Source: Xanthobacteraceae bacterium
Lineage (GTDB): Bacteria; Pseudomonadota; Alphaproteobacteria; Rhizobiales; Xanthobacteraceae
Reading direction: 5' to 3'
Assembly: GCA_030039105.1 (NCBI GenBank)
Contig: JASHQO010000011.1
Coordinates: 1-14,452 of the forward strand
DNA: 14,452 nucleotides
The position numbers and the translations under genes were made by a program. The notes under the pieces are model-generated. The model made no database searches, was not told the origin of the DNA, and was given only the letters and a program-made list of their open reading frames with translations. Shown here one piece after another: positions 1-5,954 of this stretch. How positions within the stretch are numbered: the stretch's first letter is position 1; every line of letters begins with the position of its first letter.

Positions 1-1985
1 GTAGCGTCGGCCTTGGCGACCGCGATGGCCTGGGCCAACGCCTTTTCCTCTGCCAGTTGATAAAGCTTCGGATTGGGCGCGCCGGTATATTCGCGATTGT
101 CCTTCTTCTCCTCGATGCGGATGATGTTGGTGGCGCGCTTGAAGCCGGCGAGCAGGTTCTTGCCATTCTCGGTGTCGAGGAATTTTCCCAGCGCCTCGAC
201 ACGACGAACGATCAACAGAAGGTCATCCTGGCCTTCGAGCGCGAACACTGCGTCCACCAAATCGTGCCGCGCGCCTTGGTCGCGGAGTTGGATTTTGAGG
301 CGGTCGGCGAAAAAATTTAGCAGATCGACGCTACTTCTTTCCGGCCATGTTCCGCCCCAAGCAACCGGCACATGAGCCGACACAACGATTGTGGAACGAC
401 CCTCTGCGTGGGCACGCCGTTGATGCACAGTTGTTGCGTTAAGCACGCGGTGGCGATGCTCCTCGAACAGGGAGACAAGACCCACGCGTACTTTGTTTTC
501 GATTATCAGTCGGATAACGCCAAGCGCTGCGCGGCGGAGCGCGTAGGGGTCCTTGCTGCCCGTCGGTTTCTCATCGGCAGCCCAGAAGCCCATTAGAGTG
601 TCGAGCTTATCAGCTAACGCAACTGCCATAGAGACCGGATCGCTCGGCACCAGATCATCTGGACCTTTCGGCCTATAGTGATCTTCACAGGCATGCGCGA
701 CCGCTTCATCCTCGCCCTGCGCCTCGGCGTAGTATTTCCCCATCGTACCTTGCAGCTCGGGAAATTCGCCGACCGCTTCGGTGAGCAGATCGGCTTTGCA
801 CAGCCGTGCCGCACGCCTAGCCTTTTCGACGTCGGCACCAACGAGAGGCGCGAGCTCGGCGGCTAGCAACTCGATGCGTTCGACGCGCTCCGATTGCGTG
901 CCGACTTTTTCGTGGAACACAATGTCCTTGAATTTCGCCAGCCGGTCCTCCAGCCGCGTCTTCAAATCCGTCTCGTAGAAGAATTTGGCGTCCGACAATC
1001 GCGCGTGGACGACACGCTCGTTGCCGGCGACGACGGCTTTGCCGCCGTCTTCGGCTTCGAGGTTCGACACCAGGATGAACTTGTTGACCAGCTTGGCGTG
1101 CGCGGCGTCGCGCAACACGAAGCATTTCTGGTTATTGCGGATGGTGGCGCGGATCACTTCCTCGGGGATGTGCAGGAATTTCTCGTCGAACGAGCCCATC
1201 AGCACCACCGGCCATTCGACGAGGCCGGAGACCTCGGCAAGGAGCCCGTCGTCCTCGACCAGCTCCAGGCCTTGCGCGAAGGCGAGCTGCTTCGCCTCGG
1301 TCAGAATAATGTCGCGGCGGCGCTCGGCGTCGAGCACCACCTTGGCGCGATCGAGTTTCTGCGCGTAGTCGGCGAAGCGGCGCACCGTGAACGGCGACGG
1401 CGCCAGGAAGCGATGGCCGCGGGTCTGGTTGCCTGCCGAAATGCCGCCGATCGCGAACGGCACGATATCCGGCTCCTCGGTCTCCGGCCCGAACGTGGCA
1501 ACGATCGAATGCAGCGGCCGCACCCAGTTGAGCGCGCCGGGCGCCTTCGACTGCTCGCCCCAGCGCATCGACTTCGGCCAAGGAAAATTTTTGATCACGT
1601 CGGGCAAAATTTCGCCGATCACGTCGATGGCGGCGCGGCCCGGCTTTTCGATCGCCGCGACATAGAAGTCGCCCTTCTTGTCGGGCTGCACCTTGGCTTC
1701 GCCGATCGACTTCAGCCCGGCGGCTTTGAGAAATCCGGCGATGGCATTGTCCGGCGCGCCGACCCGCGGGCCCTTCTTCTCCTCGCGCAGATCGGGCTGC
1801 CGCGCCGGCACGCCGTGCACCGAAAGGGCCAACCGCCGCGGCGTCACGAACGCCTTGGCGCCTTCATAGACCAGCCCCGCCGCGACCAGCCGGTCGGTCA
1901 CGCTTTTGCGCAAATCCTCCGCCGCCCGCGCCTGCATGCGCGCGGGAATTTCTTCGGAGAAGAGCTCGAGCAGGAGTTCGGGCAT
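1..1985 (-). CDS. glyS: Glycyl-tRNA synthetase beta subunit (partial, C-terminus beyond left edge)
   Basis: This is the beta subunit of the bacterial heterotetrameric (alpha2beta2) glycyl-tRNA synthetase, which binds tRNA-Gly and with GlyQ charges it with glycine in the cytoplasm. The frame is open from an ATG at 1985 to base 1, about 661 codons with no stop. Bacterial GlyS is usually around 690 residues or more, so only the end of the C-terminal anticodon-binding part is missing. The translation begins MPELLLELFSEEIPARMQ, the classic GlyS N-terminus, and later contains FEEIP-family landmarks such as GHRFLAP, EVIRATIRNNQKCF and DLLNFFADRLKIQLRDQG. The start overlaps the CDGSH stop by one base (TGATG), which implies translational coupling; I see no independent Shine-Dalgarno. 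The part read from about 210 to 660 uses more A/T-ending codons than the rest. Confidence 0.96.
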   Translation of the reverse strand, partial: MPELLLELFSEEIPARMQARAAEDLRKSVTDRLVAAGLVYEGAKAFVTPRRLALSVHGVPARQPDLREEKKGPRVGAPDNAIAGFLKAAGLKSIGEAKVQPDKKGDFYVAAIEKPGRAAIDVIGEILPDVIKNFPWPKSMRWGEQSKAPGALNWVRPLHSIVATFGPETEEPDIVPFAIGGISAGNQTRGHRFLAPSPFTVRRFADYAQKLDRAKVVLDAERRRDIILTEAKQLAFAQGLELVEDDGLLAEVSGLVEWPVVLMGSFDEKFLHIPEEVIRATIRNNQKCFVLRDAAHAKLVNKFILVSNLEAEDGGKAVVAGNERVVHARLSDAKFFYETDLKTRLEDRLAKFKDIVFHEKVGTQSERVERIELLAAELAPLVGADVEKARRAARLCKADLLTEAVGEFPELQGTMGKYYAEAQGEDEAVAHACEDHYRPKGPDDLVPSDPVSMAVALADKLDTLMGFWAADEKPTGSKDPYALRRAALGVIRLIIENKVRVGLVSLFEEHRHRVLNATTVHQRRAHAEGRSTIVVSAHVPVAWGGTWPERSSVDLLNFFADRLKIQLRDQGARHDLVDAVFALEGQDDLLLIVRRVEALGKFLDTENGKNLLAGFKRATNIIRIEEKKDNREYTGAPNPKLYQLAEEKALAQAIAVAKADA

Positions 1986-2230
1986 CAGCGCAGCGCTTTA
2001 TGCGACCCATCGCACATCGGCTTTTTGCCGGAGCGCTTGCAGGCGCAGAACCAGGCTTCTTCGTCGGCTGCAGGCTTGTACTCGACCGGCGTGAAGCCGG
2101 AGCCTTTGTGCGAGCCGTCGCAGAACGGCTGCGACTTCGAGCGCCCGCAGGCGCACCACCAATAGCTTTCGCCGGCCGTCACCTTGATTGGGATTGGCCG
2201 CCGGCCGCCGATTTCTGGCTCTGTACTCAT
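1985..2230 (-). CDS. Double CDGSH-type iron-sulfur protein
   Basis: An 81-residue protein with two CDGSH [2Fe-2S] sites. The first uses C26, C28, C37 and H41 (CACGR then PFCDGSH). The second uses C62, C64, C73 and H77 (CACKR then PMCDGSH). In this family three Cys and one His hold a redox-active, acid-labile cluster. The tandem arrangement recalls the mitochondrial CISD3/MiNT type, and I see no signal or membrane segment, so it is probably cytosolic. Its ATG at 2230 overlaps the glyQ stop in an ATGA, and its TGA overlaps the glyS ATG, so it is co-transcribed and probably translationally coupled with both synthetase subunits. The physiological role is unknown; a link to glycine charging is suggested only by position. 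A longer frame running upstream to 3034 is antisense-like noise over glyQ and was not used. Confidence 0.93.
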   Translation of the reverse strand: MSTEPEIGGRRPIPIKVTAGESYWWCACGRSKSQPFCDGSHKGSGFTPVEYKPAADEEAWFCACKRSGKKPMCDGSHKALR

Positions 2231-3222
2231 GGGCTCTTGCCTCCGCCTTCGGTCGCGAGCCAGGCTTCGCCGCACGCCTTGGCGAGCTCGCGCACCCGCA
2301 AAATGTAGCTCTGCCGCTCGGTCACGGAAATCACGCCGCGCGCATCGAGCAGATTGAACACGTGGCTCGCCTTGATGCACTGGTCGTAGGCCGGCAAGGC
2401 CATCAGATGCTTGCCGCGATTGTCGCCGGCCCCCACCTTCTCCTCCGCCGCATGCGGCGGAGGAGAAGATGAAGCCCAACCGTCCGCCAGATATTTTCGG
2501 CACGCCGCTTCCGCCATGCGGAACTGCTCGAACAGCATGTCGGCGTCGGCAAATTCGAAATTGTGCCGCGAATATTCCTGCTCGGCCTGCAGGAAGATAT
2601 CGCCGTAGGTCACGCGCTCCTTGCCGTCGCGGCCGTTGAAGTTGAGATCGTAGACGTTCTCGACGCCCTGCACGTACATGGCCAGCCGCTCGAGGCCGTA
2701 AGTGAGCTCGCCGGAGACCGGCGCGCATTCGAAACCGGCAACCTGCTGGAAATAAGTGAACTGCGACACCTCCATGCCGTCGCACCAGCACTCCCAGCCG
2801 AGCCCCCAGGCGCCGAGCGTCGGGCTCTCCCAATCGTCCTCGACGAAGCGGATGTCGTGAATTTTTGGCTCGATGCCGATGGCGTAGAGCGATTTCAGAT
2901 AAAGGTCCTGCAGATCGTCGGGCGACGGCTTCAAGATCACCTGTAGCTGATAGTAGTGCTGCAAGCGGTTCGGATTCTCGCCGTAGCGGCCGTCCTTGGG
3001 GCGCCGCGACGGCTGCACGTAAGCCGCATTCCACGGTTTTGGCCCGAGCGCGCGCAGCGTGGTGGCGGGATGGAAAGTGCCGGCGCCGACCTCCATGTCA
3101 TAAGGCTGCAATATGACGCAGCCGAAGTCTGCCCAGTAGCGTTGCAATGCCAGGATAAGCCCTTGAAAAGAGCGGTCCGGGCGCAGGTGGGCCGGCAGGT
3201 CGGTATTCATCGACAGGGTCAT
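2227..3222 (-). CDS. glyQ: Glycyl-tRNA synthetase alpha subunit with in-frame palindromic insertion
   Basis: The alpha subunit carries the class II catalytic core that activates glycine with ATP and works with GlyS. The sequence is highly conserved: RPDRSFQGLILALQRYW near the N-terminus, then GCVILQPYDMEVGAGTFHPA, AAYVQPSRRPKDGRYGENPN, ELTYGLERLAMYVQGV, and LLDARGVISVTERQSYILR near the C-terminus. The protein is 331 residues against about 300 for the family. Much of the excess is a low-complexity stretch (SSSPPPHAAEEKVGAG) between RKYLADGW and HLMALPAYDQ, encoded by the palindrome at 2434-2471. Two starts are possible, the ATG at 3222 and one four codons later at 3210. Neither has a clear Shine-Dalgarno because the tandem repeats run nearly to the start. 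It is the first gene of glyQ-CDGSH-glyS. Confidence 0.96.
   Translation of the reverse strand: MTLSMNTDLPAHLRPDRSFQGLILALQRYWADFGCVILQPYDMEVGAGTFHPATTLRALGPKPWNAAYVQPSRRPKDGRYGENPNRLQHYYQLQVILKPSPDDLQDLYLKSLYAIGIEPKIHDIRFVEDDWESPTLGAWGLGWECWCDGMEVSQFTYFQQVAGFECAPVSGELTYGLERLAMYVQGVENVYDLNFNGRDGKERVTYGDIFLQAEQEYSRHNFEFADADMLFEQFRMAEAACRKYLADGWASSSPPPHAAEEKVGAGDNRGKHLMALPAYDQCIKASHVFNLLDARGVISVTERQSYILRVRELAKACGEAWLATEGGGKSP
2434..2471. repeat. Near-perfect 38-bp palindrome inside glyQ
   Basis: The two arms mirror around 2452/2453 (centre GCCGCATGCGGC) for 19 positions on each side with a single mismatched pair (2436/2469). It could form a strong hairpin in DNA or RNA. It is read in frame within glyQ and codes for a Ser/Pro/His/Ala/Glu-rich insert at a variable linker. 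It resembles the short palindromic elements scattered in Rhizobiales genomes and, in behaviour, the Rickettsia palindromic elements that insert in frame in genes. That family assignment is inference. Confidence 0.85.
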
Positions 3223-3230
3223 AGCAGGAT

Positions 3231-3270
3231 CGGGTATCGGGGTATCGGGTATCGGGGTATCGGGTATCAG
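3231..3270. repeat. TATCGGG/TATCGGGG tandem repeat upstream of glyQ
   Basis: TATC recurs at 3235, 3243, 3250, 3258 and 3265 with spacings 8, 7, 8 and 7, giving a 15-bp unit (TATCGGGGTATCGGG) repeated twice plus a partial copy ending TATCAGG. It starts 9 bp upstream of the glyQ start and occupies the place where the glyQ ribosome binding site would be expected. Copy number could vary by slippage. Confidence 0.85.
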
Positions 3271-3304
3271 GCGTCAGGAATCAAATCGACATCGTTTCGA
3301 CCTT

Positions 3305-3337
3305 GATACCTGACCCCCGACCCCTGATACCTGATCG
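3305..3337. repeat. Inverted counterpart of the TATC-type repeat
   Basis: Here the same word family appears on the other strand: GATACCTGA at 3305 and again at 3327, with ACCCCCGACCCC between. It lies inverted relative to the 3231-3270 array across about 35 bp, so parts of the two arrays could pair imperfectly, for example CGTCAGG near 3272-3278 with CCTGAC at 3309. The block lies between the divergent glyQ and TctC-family genes, so promoters for both must lie in or beside it. I could not pick a convincing -35/-10 pair. Confidence 0.6.
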
Positions 3338-3364
3338 CTGGCGGCCGACAAAGGGAGGAAGGCG

Positions 3365-4342
3365 ATGGTGAGAGGCGCATTGATTGCCGCCTGTGCGGCG
3401 CTGGCCTTGGCCGGCGCGACGGCGGCGCAGGCGCAGGATTATCCGACCCGGCCGGTCCGCGTCGTGATCGCTTTCCCGCCCGGCGGGCCGACCGATTTCG
3501 TCGGCCGCCTGATCACGGACAAGATGACGGCCTCGCTCGGCCAGCGCGTCTATATCGAGAACAAGCCGGGCGCCGCCGGCACCGTCGGCGCCGACACCAT
3601 CGCCAAGGCCGACCCCGACGGCTATTCGCTGTTCCTCACCACGTCGGGCGCGGTCACGATTGCGCCGCACATCATGAGCGGCGTGCCGTACGATCCGCTG
3701 AAGGATTTTGCGCCGGTCGCGCTGGTCACCAAGGTCACCGAGATCGTGGTGGTGACGCCCAAGCTCGGCATCAAGACGATGAAGGACTTGATCGCGCTGG
3801 CGAAGGAAAAGCCCGGCGCGGTGTCGTTCGCCTCGACCGGCATCGGCTCGCCGCCGCATCTCGCCCAGGAATTGCTCGACGTTTCGGCCGGCGTGAAATT
3901 CCTGCACGTGCCCTATCGCGGCGCGGCGCCGGCCTTGACCGATCTGCTCGGCGGCCAGGTGCAGGTGCTCGCCGCCGATCTGCCGGTGCTGCTGTCGCAG
4001 ATCCAGGCCGGCGCTTTGGTGCCGATCGGCGCCGCGGCCGCCAAGCGCGACGCCGTGCTGCCGGACGTGCCGACGCTCGCCGAGCAGGGCTATGCCAACA
4101 CCGACGCCTCGAACTGGTACGCGATGCTGGCGCCGGCGAAGACGCCGCCCGCGGTCATCGCCAAGCTCAACAAGGCGATCAACGACGCCCTCAACGATCC
4201 TGAAGTGCACGAGAAGCTCGTGAAGTCGGGCGCCACGCCGGTCGGCGGCACGCCGCAGTCGCTCGGCGCCTTCATCAAGGCCGAATACGAGAAGTGGGGC
4301 AAAGTGGTCGAGGAGCGCGGGATCAAGGATACCGGGCAATAA
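3365..4342 (+). CDS. TctC/Bug-family periplasmic solute-binding protein
   Basis: An extracytoplasmic substrate-binding receptor of the tripartite tricarboxylate transporter (TTT) family, 325 residues, the usual length. Residues 1 to about 23 form a Sec signal peptide (hydrophobic core, AQA cleavage site before QDYPTRP). The mature protein has the family landmarks YPTRPVRVVIAFPPGGPTDF, NKPGAAGTVGADTIAKADPDGY, FLHVPYRGAAPALTDLLGGQV and a late LPDVPTLAEQGY. Members bind carboxylates and other small organic compounds; the ligand cannot be read from the sequence. No TctA or TctB membrane gene is nearby, so it is an orphan receptor, common in Bug-rich genomes. A strong Shine-Dalgarno (GGGAGGAAGG, 3353-3362) supports the ATG at 3365. 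It diverges from glyQ and converges on the 64-aa gene. Confidence 0.93.
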   Translation: MVRGALIAACAALALAGATAAQAQDYPTRPVRVVIAFPPGGPTDFVGRLITDKMTASLGQRVYIENKPGAAGTVGADTIAKADPDGYSLFLTTSGAVTIAPHIMSGVPYDPLKDFAPVALVTKVTEIVVVTPKLGIKTMKDLIALAKEKPGAVSFASTGIGSPPHLAQELLDVSAGVKFLHVPYRGAAPALTDLLGGQVQVLAADLPVLLSQIQAGALVPIGAAAAKRDAVLPDVPTLAEQGYANTDASNWYAMLAPAKTPPAVIAKLNKAINDALNDPEVHEKLVKSGATPVGGTPQSLGAFIKAEYEKWGKVVEERGIKDTGQ

Positions 4343-4377
4343 GGCTTGACCTTCGCGAATTCAGTATATGCGGCGAT

Positions 4378-4420
4378 CCCGGGTCTGCAGCGCATCACGG
4401 CGTGCCGCGCTGCGCCCGGG
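4378..4420. repeat. Hairpin repeat between convergent genes (possible terminator)
   Basis: CCCGGG (4378-4383) pairs with CCCGGG (4415-4420), and GCAGCGC (4387-4393) pairs with GCGCTGC (4407-4413), leaving a small asymmetric bulge and a 13-nt loop. It lies between the 3' ends of the TctC-family gene and the 64-aa gene, so it may stop transcription from both sides. No U-tract follows, so a simple intrinsic terminator is not shown. It also looks like a dispersed intergenic repeat. Confidence 0.5.
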
Positions 4421-4430
4421 AAACAAGGCG

Positions 4431-4625
4431 CTACCCCGGACGATACTCCCCGGTCGCCGGATCGCGCTTGAGCTTCGGCAACGTGTTGCGATCGACCTGA
4501 TCGGGGGTGCCGCGGGCGTGCAGACCGTCGAGCTCGCCGTTGACGCGGCGCACCTCCTTGACGCACCAGCGCACCAACGTGACCGCGCCGAACATTCCCA
4601 AGGTTAAGGCCAGCAGCGGGTGCAT
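4431..4625 (-). CDS. Small conserved membrane protein, 64 aa, function unknown
   Basis: Begins MHPLLALTLGMFGAVTLVRW, a short hydrophobic segment at about residues 3-20 that is probably a single membrane anchor, followed by a basic cytoplasmic-looking tail. The tail ends KLKRDPATGEYRPG, a signature I recall from small hypothetical proteins in Bradyrhizobium-like genomes. A Shine-Dalgarno GGAG lies 7 nt before the ATG at 4625. It lies downstream of the S49 peptidase on the same strand, separated by about 155 bp of repeats, so co-transcription is uncertain. No catalytic motif is visible and I do not assign a function. Confidence 0.72.
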   Translation of the reverse strand: MHPLLALTLGMFGAVTLVRWCVKEVRRVNGELDGLHARGTPDQVDRNTLPKLKRDPATGEYRPG

Positions 4626-4650
4626 GCTTCAACTCCGCATCACTTTAATC

Positions 4651-4728
4651 TGGAGCATGATCTTATCCGAAAACCGGCGTCCATCCTCGGATCAAAGTCC
4701 GAGGACAGGCTTTTTCGGGATCATGCTT
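4651..4728. repeat. GAGCATGATC-type intergenic repeat, copy 1 (long form)
   Basis: Starts TGGAGCATGATC and ends GATCATGCTT, so the ends are inverted repeats (9 of 10 match). The first 28 bases are identical to copy 2. An internal hairpin (CCTCGGA at 4685-4691 pairing with TCCGAGG at 4698-4704) makes this copy longer than its neighbour. I remember this repeat family as widespread between genes in Bradyrhizobium-like genomes. Confidence 0.8.
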
Positions 4729-4732
4729 TAGC

Positions 4733-4783
4733 TGGAGCATGATCTTATCCGAAAACCGGCATCCGCTTTTCGGCATCATGCTC
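4733..4783. repeat. GAGCATGATC-type intergenic repeat, copy 2 (short form)
   Basis: A 51-bp copy with terminal inverted repeats GAGCATGATC (4736-4745) and CATCATGCTC (4774-4783), and an internal ACCGG/TTTCGG core. It lies 4 bp from copy 1 in direct orientation. Its last two bases overlap the stop codon of the S49 peptidase, so it may act at the 3' end of that mRNA as a stabilising or terminating hairpin. Confidence 0.8.
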
Positions 4784-5696
4784 ACAATCCGTACCGCGCC
4801 CACAAGGCGCGGGCTTCCAGCGCCGAGATAACATCCTCGGCAAAAGCCGCCGGTATTCCCGGCACCGACGCAGCGCCGGCCACGCCGGCGACCCGCCGCC
4901 CCAGCCAGCCGCGCTCGGCGACGATCAGAGGCGTAACCACTTTATCGCCGAATCGTTCGCGCAACACCGTGCGCAAATCGCCAATGCCGTCGACCAGACC
5001 GAGTTCGAGGCCGCGGGTTCCGGTCCAGTATTCGCCGGAAAACAAGTCGTTTTCGGGGCCGTTGAGCTTGCCGCCGCGGCGCGATTTGACCAGAACGATG
5101 AAGGCCTCGTGGATCTCGCGCTGCAGCTTCTTGAGCCGTTCGACGTCGCCGGGGTCTTCCGGCAGGAACGGATCGAGCATCGCCTTGTGGTCGCCCGAGG
5201 TATAGAGCCGGCGCTCGATGCCGATCTTCTCGATCAGCTTGGTGAAGCCGAACGAGCCGCCGACCACGCCGATCGAGCCGACGATGGAGTGCGGATCGGC
5301 GACGATCTCGTCGCCGGCGCAGGCGATCATGTAGCCGCCGGAAGCGGCAGCGTCCTCGACGAAGGCGATGACCTTGCGCTGCTTCTCGTCGGCAAGTTCC
5401 CTGATGCGGCGGAAGATCAGGTGCGATTGCACCGGCGAGCCGCCCGGCGAATTGATGGCTAGCGCCACGGCGGGCGCGTTGCGCATGCCGAATGCCTTGT
5501 CGAGCATGCGCGCGACACCGGCCAGCGACAACCCGGGCCGCAGCGGCGTGCCGAAGCCGATGACGCCGGTCAGCCGCACCACCGGCACCACCGGCCGGTC
5601 GCGACGGAAGCGTCTCGGGATCAGCGGCCGCAACAAGGCGCGCGCGCGGGCGCCAAATCCCTGCACCGCCGGCTGCCGCGTCGACATATCACTCAT
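4782..5696 (-). CDS. sppA: S49 family (SppA-like) serine peptidase
   Basis: A ClpP-fold serine peptidase of family S49, which in SppA cleaves remnant signal peptides using a Ser/Lys dyad. From the ATG at 5696 it has 304 residues, the short single-domain length. The fold starts at PVVRLTGVIGF. The oxyanion region is INSPGGSPVQS, the candidate nucleophile is the Ser of AAASGGYMIA (about S119), and the candidate general base is the Lys of SGDHKAMLDPF (about K171). There is no signal peptide or membrane helix at the N-terminus, only a basic Arg-rich segment (RRFRRDR), so it seems cytosolic or peripherally bound, unlike E. coli SppA. A GTG at 5705 and an ATG at 5687 are alternative starts; no good Shine-Dalgarno decides. 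The stop codon touches a dispersed repeat. Confidence 0.9.
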   Translation of the reverse strand: MSDMSTRQPAVQGFGARARALLRPLIPRRFRRDRPVVPVVRLTGVIGFGTPLRPGLSLAGVARMLDKAFGMRNAPAVALAINSPGGSPVQSHLIFRRIRELADEKQRKVIAFVEDAAASGGYMIACAGDEIVADPHSIVGSIGVVGGSFGFTKLIEKIGIERRLYTSGDHKAMLDPFLPEDPGDVERLKKLQREIHEAFIVLVKSRRGGKLNGPENDLFSGEYWTGTRGLELGLVDGIGDLRTVLRERFGDKVVTPLIVAERGWLGRRVAGVAGAASVPGIPAAFAEDVISALEARALWARYGL

Positions 5697-5739
5697 GGAG
5701 TCCACATAAGAGTTGCCGCCAAAACGGGCAAGTAACCGA

Positions 5740-5768
5740 TTGTTAAGGGTTGGAACGCTTTTTGCTTA
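5740..5768 (+). promoter_or_regulatory. Possible promoter for the 38-aa ORF
   Basis: TTGTTA (5740-5745), a 17-bp gap, and TGCTTA (5763-5768) form a weak match to a housekeeping -35/-10 pair about 40 bp ahead of the small plus-strand ORF. It is the most AT-rich part of this spacer. This is pattern matching only. Confidence 0.22.
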
Positions 5769-5808
5769 GTCCGTGGGTGCTGGGTCTCCAGGGGACGATG
5801 GACCGGAA

Positions 5809-5925
5809 ATGAAGATATACATGCTGTTGATGCTGATCGCCGTCATTGTTGGCCTTTCGCATCTTCCCATCCGCGTCCGGGCGAAGCAAACGACGCCAGT
5901 ACCGCCCGATTCGGTACCAGCTTGA
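5809..5925 (+). CDS. Putative 38-aa membrane or secreted peptide
   Basis: An ATG at 5809 opens a 38-codon frame ending TGA at 5923-5925. The translation starts MKIYMLLMLIAVIVGLSH, a short basic tip and a strongly hydrophobic stretch at residues 4-17, and then a polar, proline-rich tail ending in PVPPDSVPA. This is the layout of a small membrane protein or a signal peptide with a short mature part. It fills an otherwise empty spacer between divergent genes and is on the opposite strand to both. A purine-rich stretch (AGGGGA) lies 13 nt upstream, and a 4-codon minimal frame (ATG at 5798) ends in an ATGA overlap with this start, so reinitiation is possible. I know no named family for it. Confidence 0.4.
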   Translation: MKIYMLLMLIAVIVGLSHLPIRVRAKQTTPVPPDSVPA

Positions 5926-5954
5926 TGCCTAACGGCTGAGCAGGAGCCGCGTTT

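Noticed and set aside
894..2165. 423-codon plus-strand open frame opposite glyS and the CDGSH gene
   Set aside because: Same antisense artefact: composition is Arg/His/Gln-rich, while the minus strand encodes highly conserved GlyS and CDGSH sequences.
3231..3337. Repeat cluster as a CRISPR array
   Set aside because: Units are 7-8 bp with no spacers and no cas genes nearby.
3281..4339. 352-codon minus-strand open frame opposite the TctC gene
   Set aside because: Arg/His-rich shadow; the plus strand has the signal peptide, ribosome binding site and family motifs.
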